Assembly: GCF_023053635.1 (NCBI RefSeq)
Contig: NC_086188.1
Location: 4,612,454 to 4,676,453, forward strand
From: Elgaria multicarinata webbii
Taxonomy: Eukaryota > Chordata > Lepidosauria > Squamata > Anguidae
Length of the DNA: 64,000 nucleotides
Direction: 5' to 3'
Numbering within the stretch: the stretch's first letter is position 1; every line of letters starts with the position of its first letter. The translations under genes were made by a program, and so were the position numbers. The notes below the pieces were generated by a model. The model was given only the letters and a program-made list of their open reading frames with translations, made no database searches and was not told the DNA's origin. Below are positions 21,501 through 33,400 of the stretch, one piece after another.

Positions 21501-24500
21501 TGTGGGGGGGAGGCTCCATTCGCACGTGACGGAGACACGCGTCTGCCGCGGTCCCTGGGGCGCGCACGCGAGGGGGGGAAGCGCTTTGGGGGACACCCCC
21601 CCAAACCCCCTCCTTTCTGTGCCCGACCCCCCCCAATCTATGCAGACCCAAAAAATATTTGGGGGGGCTCTTGGGTTACTTCCCATCACCCCTTCTCACT
21701 CCTTGTGGCCCCTGCAAGACGGGCACCTCCTTTCCAGCAGAGGCTTCGGAAGTATCAGTTGTCCAGATGTGCAGGATTAGTGCCACGGAGCGGTTCGGGG
21801 TGCGATCCACAGCCCCCTTCCTCCTGAGCCTGCTGGTTACAATTGGACTCCATGGTCTTGGAGGCCCCTTCCAACTCTACTATTCTATGATTCTGTGAAT
21901 TCTTGCCCAGCCGCCAGATGTGCTGCTGCGTATCAAGGCGACATTCTCCACAGCACTAATCCTGCACACCTGGCCAAGGGGGTGACCGGCCCCTCCGAAG
22001 CCCCTGCCAGAGCAAAGAGGCTACAGGCCATGTTGTGGTTCCTGCTGCCACGGGGACTGGTCATTCATTGTCTCTTCTTCATCCTGCAGCGACCACACCT
22101 TCCACGTGGACGTGGCCCAGCTCCAGCAGCGGTTCCGGACCTTGCAGCGCTTGCTGCATCCTGACTACTTCAGCCAGCGGCCCCAGGTGAGGGGGCTGCC
22201 CCTGCTGGGAGGAGAGTCTGATTGGGAGGAATGAGGCGGTCGACGAGGCCCAGATGTGGGTCGGCAAAGCTCAGATGTGTCTCCCTGGACAAGGAATCTG
22301 CCAGGACGGTTGCTTGCTCTTAAGCCTTCCCAGGCCGAGGACAAAGGCCGTCTATAGAAGCTGCTATAGGCAATGGGAAGCCCTCCGATTCCCAAGGAGG
22401 TGCTGGGGAGATGCCCTGGATTTGCCATTCCTAGTAGGCCACGATCCACAAAGGCACGCCTCTTCTCTCTCCTACAAATCTGTTTCGCCTGCGTGGGGCA
22501 GGCGGATCGAAGCAGAGAGGATGAGCACTTGTTTTACATCTCCCCTCAAGGGTGCTGTGCAAACCGTTTGTGGGGGGAGTTAAAAGGGGGAGCAAAATAG
22601 CACTGTTTGGAAAGACAGGGCTTCGTGTCCCCCATGGTTCTTTAGGGTGCTAACAAACCTTCTTCTTCGCTCTTTCAACAGACGGAGCGGGACTTTTCGG
22701 AACAACACTCTTCCCTGGTTAACAAGGCCTACCGGACCCTCTTGAGCCCCCTGAGCCGTGGGCTGTACCTGGTAAGACATCCAACACGTTCTCTGGCATG
22801 ACAGTCCCTTATCTGGCGCGAGAGATTCCCTTGTTTTGCTCAGAAGGACATCAGAAGAGTCCTGAAGTTAGAACAGGCCAGAGGGCTCTCTAGTCCAGCC
22901 ATGTATTCCCACCATGGCCTTAATGGGAAGTCCGCAAGCGCGACATGTGGGTAGCACACCCTCCCACCCATGTTCCCCAGCAAGTGGTACTGAGAGGCAT
23001 GCCAGCTCCATTCTGGAAGTAGCATCTCACCATTGTGACTGGTGGCCATTGATGGCCTCGTCCTCCTTTTAACCCTGAGGAGGGCAACCAGGATGATCAG
23101 GGGTCTGGAAACAAAGCCCTATGAAGAGAGACTGAAAGAACTGGGCATGTTTAGCCTGGGGAAGAGAAGACTGAGGGGAGACATGATAGCACTCTTCAAA
23201 TACTTAAAAGGTTGTCCCACAGAGGAGGGCCAGGATCTCGTCTCAATCCTCCCAGAGTGCAGGACATGGAATAACAGGCTCAAGTTAAAGGAAGCCAGAT
23301 TCCAGCTGGACATCAGGAAAAACTTCCTGACTGTTAGAGCAGTGCGACAATGGAATCAGTTACCTAGGGAGGTTGTGGACTCTCCCACCCTAGAGGCCAT
23401 TGAGAGGCAGCTGGACAATCATCTGTCAGGGATGCTTTAGGGTGGATTCCTGCACTGAGCAGGGGGTTGGACTCGATGGCCTTGTAGGCCCCTTCCAACT
23501 CTGCTATTCTATGATTCTATGAAGTCGTCATTCCTCAAGGTGAAAAGGGCTGTTGGGTCCCTCTTTTGTGGGACAGCTGGCCTGGGAGTGGACTGTGAGG
23601 ACGCTCTGGAGACCGACATATTCTTCTCTTCCAGCTGGAACTGAACGGGGTAGAGCTGGAAGAAGGAACCGACCCAGAGGCAGACCCTGAATTTCTCTCA
23701 GAAATCATGGAAATTAACGAGAAACTGTCAGAAGCGCACAATGATGCTAAAGTAGAAGAGATGGAAAACTTCATTGCAGGTAACACGTAGTGCTGGAGGT
23801 CTGGGTTATCTCTTTCTGGAAAGGAGCGCAGAAGAGGGGTGAGGCACTGTGACGACAGCCAGGACCACATTCAACAGTGTGAGGAAGGAGATCTGCCATC
23901 AGGACTTCTGGTTGGATTTTATGTGTGTGTGTAGCCCTTTCCTTAGTCTAAATACTTCTGTTCTTGAAGCTGCTATTAGTTCCGTTGGAGGGGGCAGCGG
24001 TAGGCAGACAGGGACAGAAGTTGAGTCTCTTCCCCCTTCCCTTAGGGAAAAGACATAAGAGGTACAGCATCCACCCTCTCCCAGAGTACCATATTGGATG
24101 TTCAACACAGTTGCACAGTTGTTAATTAATGGAGTGGCTGTTTAAGCAGACAAGAGATCAACTTTGGCACTTGGTTAGCTCTGCGTTAGCTGATCTTCAC
24201 TGAAGTGTATAAACGGATCATTGTAGAACTTCATCCCGAACTCTAAAAGCCCTATTCATTAACAGTGCTGTGCAACCCTCTACATGCCTACTCTGAAGTG
24301 AGTCCTGTTCTGTTCAATGAGATTTCGTAGGCTTGCAGCCAAAGTTGAGAACAAGCTTAGGCACCAATGTCCTAAGGAATTCTAGTCCGCTACATAGAAA
24401 TGTCGGGTCACACCCAGTTTTGTGCAGAACCATGTTAGGGCCCTTGCAGAGTGGCTTCTGCATTGCTCGAAAGCACAGATTTCCAGAGCATTTTCCACCA

Positions 24501-26287
24501 AACAATCAGCCCACGGAGCAGCAAAGTTCCAGGCCAGACACCACCACCCCTCCTCCTCCGTGGTCTAGAGAAGGTGCAGGGAGGAGGAGTTTCAGGTGAG
24601 CTGATGCTATGTTCACGTTTGTGTGAGCTTAGCAGCCAGTCAGGTACATCAGAGAGAACTTCCTCGTTCCATTCCCGGAGGCATTTTTTAAAACGCTGTT
24701 GTGGGCTTGTTGAAACTCAACAGCTGCCTGACCTTTCCAAGCAAATTGAATTAACCTCGTCTCCCCATGTGCCCTCTGTAGAGACTCCCTTACAGCACCA
24801 GTGGGAGGCTTAACCTCAGTGGGGATTGGGGCACGTACAGATGTCAGCCTTTCTCTCACGGAATCTCTTCCCTTCCAGCTAAACAAGCAGAGCTGATCGG
24901 GAGCGTGAGCAGAGCCTTTGACCAAGGTAGGCAGCTCCGCCTCGTGTCCCTTGTGCTGACTCTTTGTGGCCTTCTGGCAAATGGCCTCTTCCCTTGCACC
25001 CAAACTTTCCAAACATCATTCACTGCCTCAAAACCACTTACCATATGCAGGCAGTAACCTGGTTTGCACAGTCAAAATAAGCCACAACAGCTTATTTAAA
25101 CCGCAACACGATTGAACAAGTTATGCCACCCGGTTTTGGACAACACGACAAACTGCACCCGGGTGGCAATTACAGAAATTGTGGCCAGCACACACCTCAG
25201 TTTAGATAAGCTTATTTTGATGGTGTGAACTGGCCCAGTTTGTTGCCTTTGGTGCAGTGCTCTGATGTGTGGCCTTGATGTGACCTCTGAGGCTGAGTGC
25301 CATCCAAAGACCATTCTAGATTGTAAGTGCTGAGGAAACCCATTTGCCTGTCCTATCAAGGCCTATTTCTGCAAGGATGTCGAGCAAGGAATATGGCAGG
25401 TAGTCCCGTAAGCAGGTGCAACGCCGTGCAGGGGGGCCCAGCAGCAGAAACAGCCAGTTGCTAGAAGTTGGAAGGAAAGGAACCTCTCGTGCAAGCACTG
25501 AGTCATTGCTGACTCTTGGAGGGACGCCAGCTTTCGCTGACGTTTTCTTGGCAGGCCTTATAGCGGGGTGGTTTGCCGTTGCCTTCCCCGGCAGTGATTA
25601 CCTTTCCCCCAGCTAACTGGGTACTCATTTTACCGACCTCGGGAGGATGGAAGGCTGAGTCGACCCGAGCCGGCTGCCTGAAACCAGCTTCCGCCGGGAT
25701 CGAACTCAGGCCGTGGGGAGTTTCAGCTGCAGAAACTGCTGCTTTACCGCTCTGCGCCACACGAGGCTCAAGTTGCTAGAAGTTACAGGCTTGATAAATT
25801 GCAATCCGCCAGTATTTGAGTCCCTGAATGCTGGTGTTTTCCTTCTGGTGGTATAATTGTTTCACGATATCAAGCTGAATTTCCACTTCCATTAAACAAC
25901 CCATAATGAACCAGCTGTGTTGTGTGAACTGGCCCACTGAAGAGTTTTGTGTTTTTTATGGCAGTGTTGTCAAATGCTTCAGGATTTTTGGAAACGTGGA
26001 AATATTTCTAATCATAAATAAATAATTTACATATCCGAGATTAGCTTCTCAATGTATCCCGTACATTTGCTCATGTGTCAGTTCTTTTCTCTTGTCTTAC
26101 CTCGAGATTGTATGTTGCTTTGTGAGGGCATCTCCCTTAAAAAAAAACTTAAAACATACTTCAGATCAATAATAAACGTTTTGTTTTAATTTCAGATGAC
26201 TTTCAAGAAGCCAAAAAAGTTTTAGCCAAAATGAAATATTTCGCCAACCTGGAAGAAAAAGTGAAAAATAAGAAAATCCCTTCCTGA
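21260..26287 (+). CDS. HSCB: Mitochondrial Fe-S cluster co-chaperone HSCB (HSC20), 235 aa
   Basis: J-protein that delivers the ISCU scaffold to the mitochondrial Hsp70 HSPA9 during iron-sulfur cluster transfer. Six exons: 21260-21495, 22090-22186, 22682-22771, 23635-23779, 24879-24926, 26196-26287. Phases close and the length equals human HSCB. Residues 1-40 are Arg/Ala/Pro rich with few acids, as a mitochondrial presequence should be. A tetracysteine zinc site follows (C41, C44, C58, C61: CWSC and CPGC). The J domain has the essential HPD at 102-104. The C-terminal three-helix ISCU-binding domain starts near 155 ([16 protein letters not shown]) and ends [17 protein letters not shown]. The ATG at 21260 is the first in frame and lies in the shared CpG island. 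HSCB is divergent from CHEK2 and convergent with the GLUT gene. Confidence 0.97.
21843..21899 (+). mobile_element. CR1 LINE, last ~55 bp
   Basis: Only the ggaggccccttccaactcta and ctattctatgattctgtga terminus remains. Confidence 0.75.
22840..23070 (-). mobile_element. CR1/L3-like LINE 3' end
   Basis: Minus-strand copy of the 'ggccaccagtc ... gaacatgggtgggagg ... ctggccctcttcc'-type 3' end, diverged. It abuts a CR1 copy. Confidence 0.55.
23073..23522 (+). mobile_element. CR1 LINE 3' end
   Basis: A 132-codon frame runs [20 protein letters not shown] to [11 protein letters not shown], then the octamer tail ctattctatgattctatga. It is in the HSCB intron between the exons at 22682 and 23635. Confidence 0.92.
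25047..25240. mobile_element. MITE with ~27-bp imperfect inverted ends
   Basis: The left end is aacctggtttgcacagtcaa and the right end, inverted, is gggccagttcacaccatcaa. Both are followed by aataagc. A fragment of the same right end appears near 25920-25940. Confidence 0.5.
25470..25770 (-). mobile_element. Sauria-type SINE with intact 14-bp target duplication
   Basis: The minus strand begins gagcctcgtgtggcgcagag (tRNA-like A box) with the B box gagttcgatcc. It continues through gtaaaatgagtacccag and ends in a BovB-like tail (aagagtcagcaatgactcag, then aggttcctttcctt). It is flanked by agttgctagaagtt at 25456-25469 and 25771-25784. The family is restricted to lepidosaurs and points to a squamate genome. 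Confidence 0.85.
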
Positions 26288-26557
26288 CCTCTCTTAATTA
26301 GCTGTGATGTGTTTTTCCCATTCTAAAGTTAGTCCGGGCAACTCCGAATCCTGCGTCCCTCGCTTGGCCTGAAGAGGTATGATGCAGAAGAGAACAGACG
26401 CTCCAAGCGACTGGCGTTTAAAACTACTCCTTTATCAGCGCTGCAAGAATCCTGCTTTGTATGAGCCCATACTTGGGAAATGCAAATCCAGCCCTTTTTG
26501 TGCCTGGGAAACGGAATGTGTGTGTTGTTTTGAGCCCTCAAGACAGAGTGGGTAGAA

Positions 26558-26563
26558 AATAAA
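26558..26563 (+). terminator. HSCB polyadenylation signal
   Basis: AATAAA about 270 nt after the HSCB stop codon. Confidence 0.6.
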
Positions 26564-26589
26564 CGTTTAGCCACCTGGATACATTTCAG

Positions 26590-27280
26590 TTTGGAGGTTA
26601 GGACGGAGGGTGACTGGTCCTCGTTCCAGATACAGGGATGAGCTGCCTCAAGCCTACTGAGAGATGAGGCAGGAGTGGCTGACACTTGGCGAGTTGTTCC
26701 TGATGCTACTTTTGCAGCACAAGTGGGTTTATAGCAAAAGTGTGGCCAGTTTTGAATGTTTTCTGCAAAGCGGACCTCCAGAAGGATTCTTATTAGTATT
26801 CCCATCTACTCTAGTACCCTGTTTCAAAGGGAGGCCACTTCTTGGGAAACACCCCAGCAGGCCATGAAGACAACAGCCCTCAACCCAACCCCAACAATGG
26901 ATATTCCAAGGTACACTGCTACTAAACTGGGAGGTTCCACTTGGCCATAGCTTTGTCTTCCATCAGTGAATTGCTTAAGCACAGGTATTTTGCATTCAGA
27001 CATGCAACAATCCAGCACACAGACTGGAGTGGATTGAGCGTCCCAAGAACCATCGCCGGTGCGGACGTTTCTAGGTCACCAAGGATGCCCGTTGGTTAAT
27101 TCTGACATGAACATTTGGATCCTGCTGGTGCCAGGCCTTCCCTTGGTCTTCCCACGCTGATGCATTTTGGCAGTTTTACACACCTGCTACTGCTGAGGCA
27201 GCCCTTGTGTGTAGTTCAGCCGGGACCATATTCTCTACATGAAGATAGTAGCCAGTTTGAAGAACAGCTAGTTTTATTGT
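26590..27280. other. Spacer between the convergent HSCB and GLUT genes
   Basis: No exon-like frame or recognised repeat is seen. It separates the two inferred poly(A) sites. Confidence 0.4.
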
Positions 27281-27296
27281 TCTGCGGGTTATAAAA

Positions 27297-27302
27297 TTTA
27301 TT
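27297..27302 (-). terminator. SLC2A11-like polyadenylation signal
   Basis: AATAAA on the minus strand about 166 nt past the stop codon at 27468. Confidence 0.55.
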
Positions 27303-27467
27303 GAAGAAGAAAGGGGCGGGAAGTCTGAAATCCCCCTGGCCTGCAGCAAGGGTCATTTGCCACTGTAGCCAGCAGGACTCACAGAAGGGCCTTGCCCTTG
27401 GAGTATACCCTACTTGGCCTGCTCACAGAGTCTGTTAACATTTACATTCTCTGGCCAACGTCACCCC

Positions 27468-30400
27468 CTAGAACTCATTGCTGAGATGCCTCCTCTCACA
27501 CAATTCCCCATCTTGCTCCTTGGTTCTGCCAAAGTTGAGCCTGTGAAATTCTCTCTTAATTTCCAGGAAAGTTTTGTTCTTCGTCTCCGGAACGACAAAA
27601 AACAGGAAAATGGCAACCAAACAGCACTCGAACATAAACACGATGAAGCAGTACTGCTTGAGGCCTTTCTGCAAACAAACAGACATGTAGATCGTGTGAA
27701 GACAGGTTATAATTCAGAGAGGTTCTTAGCAGAATGCAGCGGGTTCCCCCCCCCCCAACACGGTTAGTAAAATGGGCAAAGGCAGCTGCTGTTTCTGGGT
27801 TCAGACAGCAAGTGACAAAAATTGCAGACATAGTTGGGATGGATTCAGACAAATGATGGAGGTGCTGGCGGTTCATGAGAACACTGCTATGTACGTTACA
27901 CACATGGTGAAATTGCACACACACACACACTCCCAAGAAGAGCAGGCCGTGATGAGCCTGGCTCATGACTGGTCATACCTGGGTAGCTTCACCATCTCAA
28001 ACTATTCACTGGAATTACTTCACTCTCCATCACTACCTTGGAATAATTCCTCCTACTTGAGGAAATGGAAGGTGTTTTTTTTTTTTTTTATTAGCCTAGA
28101 AATGCAAGGCACTTGTATTTCAGCAGCATCTTTTATTGGGGGAGGGGGCATTTCTCGAAGCAACCATTTTTTACCAGCTTGTTCCCATTAACACACTTGT
28201 CAAATTTTTTTCACGGGAAGCCAGGGCGGCTTCGAAAATTATTAGAGCAGAAATGGAATTGGCAAAGGTTTGTCTCACGCACAGCAAGCATTCGGCTGAT
28301 GAAAGGGGCCGCCCACCTCCTAGAATTGCCCCCAGCTGTATTAAGAGGTGAACCGTTGTTTTTTTCCAGGCCTCGCTGGAAAGCGGGAGTCCGGTGCGCT
28401 GAGGATGCCCTAATCATGGGGTGATGCCTTTAATCAGACACATAGCAGCTTGGCCAGCTTCAGTTCATTTTACATTGCAGCTTGCCACCAAGGCTGATAA
28501 CAGAGTGGTCGGAAAGAGACGTTTATACACTAGGGCTTTGCTTGATTCATGTATCTTCTCTAAATATTTATGAGCCATTTTTCTACATAAAAGGGCTGTC
28601 GTGTACAAAAAGGCCAGTTTTTTTAAAAAAATCAACACCATAAAAATAGCGTGTTTGCTTTTTTTCCCCTTCTCTGCCTGCCCCTTTTTTTTCCCTTTTC
28701 TGTTGTGTTACTTAGATCGTAAGCCTGTTTTTATAGATCACGGTAACCATTTTCAACATAAGGAGGATGCTCAGGGGTCTGGAAACAAAGCCCTATGAAG
28801 AGAGACTGAAAGAACTGGGCATGTTTAGCCTGGAGAAGAGAAGATTGAGGGGAGACAGGATAGCACTCTTCAAATACTTAAAAGCTTGTCACACAGAGGA
28901 GGGCCAGGATCTCTTCTCAATCATCCCAAAGTGCAGGACACAGAATAATGGGCTCAAGTGACAGGAAGCCAGGTTCCAGCTGGACATCAGGAAAAACTCC
29001 CTGATTGTTAGAGCAGTATGACAATGGAACCAGTTACCTAGGGAGGTTGTGGGCTCTCCCACACTAGAGGCCTTCAAGAGGCAGCTGGACAACCCTCTGT
29101 CAGGGATGCTTTAGGGTGGATTCCTGCATTGAGCAGGGGGTTGGACTTGATGGCCTTATAGGACCCTTCCAACTCTACTATGATTCTATGAGGAGCCATA
29201 GCTCAGTGTGATAGAGCACATGCTATGCATACAGAAGGCCCCAGGTTCAATTCCCAGCATTTTCAGACAGAATCATAGAATAGTAGAGTTGGAAGGGGCC
29301 TATAAGGCCATCGAGTCCAACCCCTCGCTCAACGCAGGAATCCACCTTAAAGCATCCCGGACAGATGGTTGTCCAGTTGCCTCTTGTTCCATTGTCGTAC
29401 TGCGCTAACAGTCAGGAAGTTTTTCCTGATGTCCAGCCAGAATCTGGCTTCCTGTAACTTCAGCCCATTAGGGCTAAGAAAGAGTCCTGCCTAAAACCCT
29501 GGAGTGCTGCTGCTGCTGCCAGCCAGTGTCGACAACACTGGGCTAGATGGAAGAAAGGTCTGACTCGGCCTAAGCCAGCTATCTGTGTTCCTATGATTGA
29601 AGAGCAGGGTAAAATACTTTAAATAAATAACCAGAGCAGCGCAACACACAAAGGCAGAATCGGCAACCACGCCGCGAGGGACTGCCATTTGCCTGAACCA
29701 CATGCCTTGCCGTAGGAGGTGGGTTTGCAGAGCCTACATACCACGATAAAGGGGAAGAGCATTCCAATGGTGAAGAAGCTCAGCCAGCTCACCGATCCGG
29801 CTATCATGTAAGCGGCAGGTCGCGAAGTCTGAGTAAACAATTCAGCTGTCAAAATGTTTGTCACTCCACCTAGAGATCAGTTTCCAAAAGAAATGGTGTT
29901 ATACTGGAGGAAGTGGAATATTTTGAGTAGCAGAAGGCTAGAGAAGGTTAATAAGTCATGTGCATGCCTTGGGTAAGGATTAGTGTCTAGATTTTCCCTT
30001 CTGTACACCCGGCCGACAGTTATAATATTATTTATTTATTTATTTATATAGCACCATCAATGTATCTTCAGAGGATGTCCTGCTGGCCATTCCAAAATGA
30101 ACAGGATGTTGCCATGAAGAACCTCGGTGGCGGGGCCTTCTCTGTAGCGGCACCCACCCCCTGAAAAACTCGGGAAGGCGGAAAATGTAACATCCTTTAA
30201 ACACGTCCTGAAAACTTACCTTTTCACATAGGCTTTCCCTGGACTGTCATTTATCTGATTTTATATTGCATTCACAATTATTGTATACTTATTGTATTTT
30301 ATGGTTTGGATTGTTGCACTGCCCAGAGAGCCTCAGCTAGTGGGCAGTATTAAAATTTAATAAATAGATTTTGTTGGAAATTGGCTTCAGAGCCGAAGGA

Positions 30401-33400
30401 CTGCTACTAATGCATGGTTGCAATTTGTTTTTATCCTAAGGCATGCCAATTAAAAGATGCTAACTGTTGCCAACTTGAGCTCTGTGGAGGAAAGCTGAGG
30501 CTATAAATGCAAGGATACTACTACCTAAGGCCCAGGAAATGGTCTAAAGAAACCTAATGTAGCTGCATCTTTTGAGCTAAAGCTTTTGGAATCTGGCTGG
30601 GAGATGACCCGGGAATGCCGTGCCCCTTCCACACACCCTCATCCATGCGTGCCCCCCTGGAGATTAGCAGGACGCAAATGTGGTTCATTTCAGTTGATAC
30701 TGAGCATGCATAGGTGTAAATAAAAACACATCTATTGAAAGTTAAAAGACCAAACCAACCACTAGAGCTGTTAGCGGACGTCTTGATGAATTACCTTGCG
30801 TACCCAATATTTTCAATCAGGCAACTTGGGCCATGATAACTCTCTGGTGCTGTGTCTTCCAGTAAAAGGCCAGGCCTGAATACCCAACTCGCAAGAGAGC
30901 GGTTGGCACCAGAAGGAGCGGGCCTGTCTTTGCCCCAAATCAGAATTCAGAAAGAAGAGAGGTACCTGGTCCGAGCCCAAAGCTCAAGATGAAGGCAAAT
31001 AAGCAGGCCATGCTCAGGTACGGCACCCACGTGTACACCTGGGAAGAGAACAGCATATAGGGCACTTGGCTTCTACTACTATGGGAGCTGGTGCCTCCCT
31101 TTGCCCCGCAACCCAAAGGGGAAGTCCCTGCCCCAGAGTTGACAACAGCGGATGCTGCACTCGGCCTCAGCCTGGCTTCTTTCCTGTAGAATCATAGAAT
31201 AGTAGAGTTGGAAGGGGCCTAAAAGGCCATCAAGTCCAACCCCCTGCTCAATGCAGGAATCCACCTTAAAGCATCCCGGACAGCTGCCTCTTGAAGGCCT
31301 CTGGTGTGGGAGAGCCCACCACCTCCCTAGGTAACTGGTTCCATTGTCATCCTGCTCTAACAGTCTGGAAGTTTTTCCTGATGTCCAGCCAGAATCTGGC
31401 TTCCTGTCATTGAGGCCATTATTTGGTGTCCTGCACTCTGCAAGGATCGAGAAGAGATCCTGGTCCTTCTCTGTGTGACAACCTTTCAAGTATTTGAAGA
31501 GTGCTACCATGTCTCCCCTCAAACTTTTCTTCTCCAGGCTAAACATGTCCAGTTCTTTCAGCCCCCTCCTCATAGGGCTTTGTTTCCAGTCCCCTGATCA
31601 TCCTCATTTCTCTCCTCTGAACTTCCTCCAGGTTGTCTGCATCCTTCTCGAAGTGTGGGGCCTAGTTTCCCCCCTGCTGCAATTGCCCACTCTTGGTGCT
31701 CTATAAGAGTCCCTGGCCCGCCGTTGACCACTGCCAGCCTGCTCTCAGACCCCGACCCACCCCCATTCTGAAATGGGCTTCTGCCAAGCCTACCTGGTAC
31801 GTCAGGGAAAAGGTCAGCACTGCGCACCACAAGGTCATGAGGGAGTAGCCGCCTAGGATGAGGGCCCTCCTGCCCATGGACTCGATCAGCAAGCCCTGCA
31901 GGGGGAACAGGAAGAGGGAGGCCGCTTCACTTTCTCGCCCACAAAGCAACGAGGAGGGTTCTCTTTGCAGCCACAGAAAATTCAGACTGGCAGAATTAGA
32001 ACTCGTCACTTACACAGGTGAGGGCGGTGAGGCACTCGCAAGCCCCGGTGCCTAAAGTCACGTAGGGGATCTTTTCTTGGGGGATCCCAGTTTCCTCAAA
32101 AACATAACCTGCGTAGAAGTAAATCTAGGAAAAGGTACCGAAAGCACAGTGATTGGGAAATGAATCACCTGGAGGAGGAGAAGGAGGCAGCAGCGGCAGC
32201 AGGAGGTGGCTGTTAGCCTGGAAAACTACGAATATTTTACCAATAAGCTGCTTTGAGTTTTTAGTAAACTGCTGCTGAACTGAAAACAAAACACCAGAGA
32301 GTGCTTAAAGTGTACGCTCCTCGGTACCTGGAAGTTGTTTCCTTCCCCCAAAATGCCACCAGTCCTGACTGGGAACGTGCCGTACGTGGCACAGACCACT
32401 AGTGGCAACGATCAAGCCTTAAGTAATGAGTGCAAATGCAAAGGGCTGTGTAGGATGACGGGTGTACGGCCACTTTTGGGGATGGGGTGGGCAGGAGACA
32501 CAGGTTGCCACGGACGTGGTATTCTGTGGAGGACCCTCCGGTTTGGGCAGGGTTCAAGCACAGATGGCCAATGCTCCAGCAGTCCCACATCAGTTCAGCT
32601 CTGACAGTGCACAGCCATGGAATCCTGGGAACTGTAGAACTAAGATCCCAACCCTGTGCAGCACCTTCTCCGGGTGACTGTTCCCAGGATCCTTCGGGGG
32701 AAGCCTCAGCAGTTCAACCCCTTCCAAGCCGGCCCGCGTCTAGAGTGTGGCAAAATGCCCTTGCAGGTGGGGCTGTGCTTTGCCCCCTGAGGCAGCAGTA
32801 GTCTGGCCAGCCATGGCTAGCAGACTGGGGAGGGGCACCCAGATCCTCACCGCATTGATCCCGCTGAGCTGCTGGCCCATGGTCATGAAGATGATGATGA
32901 TGAGCTGCCATCTGATGCTGCGGTCCGTGAAGAGTTCCCATGGCTTCCTGGCCTTCTGCCCACGGAGGGCGCAGTGCTCTTTCTGGATGTCCTCCATCTC
33001 CATCTGGTAGTGCAAAGGGCCGTGGAAGCGCTTCAGTGCTGGTGGGGGAGGGAAGGAAGGGAAAGGGTGACTGTGACGCCCCCACCTCACACACAAGCCT
33101 TTGACGCGCATACCTCCCTCAGGCTAAGCACCAACACTTAAATACCTGAGGAAGGGGTAAAAAGAAAAGTATAACCTTTTCCTTATAGCAGAGGGAAAAG
33201 GTAAGGAGATTTGGAAAGGGCTTTTCTGTGAATATAGCAGGCTGAAGGTTTAATGTAACGTGTTTATTTATGAACCAATAGAGCAGGAGACACAGCCAAA
33301 CTGACGCGTGGTTTTACGGTTGCAAAATAAAGGAAATGTTTATTGTAGTTTACAGTTCTTAGTTCCTTTGAATTATATTCCAATCCTGCCTGTTCTTAAT

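Noticed and set aside
20972-21651. Two 210-aa minus-strand frames in the CHEK2/HSCB promoter
   Set aside because: They are antisense shadows of HSCB exon 1 and CpG-island sequence, low-complexity and without similarity.
23073-23440. 132-codon frame as a possible gene
   Set aside because: It is the C-terminus of a CR1 LINE; the same protein recurs more than ten times in the window.
29193-29270. Possible tRNA gene
   Set aside because: A and B boxes are present, but the sequence is degraded and continues into a SINE body, so it is a tRNA-derived SINE.
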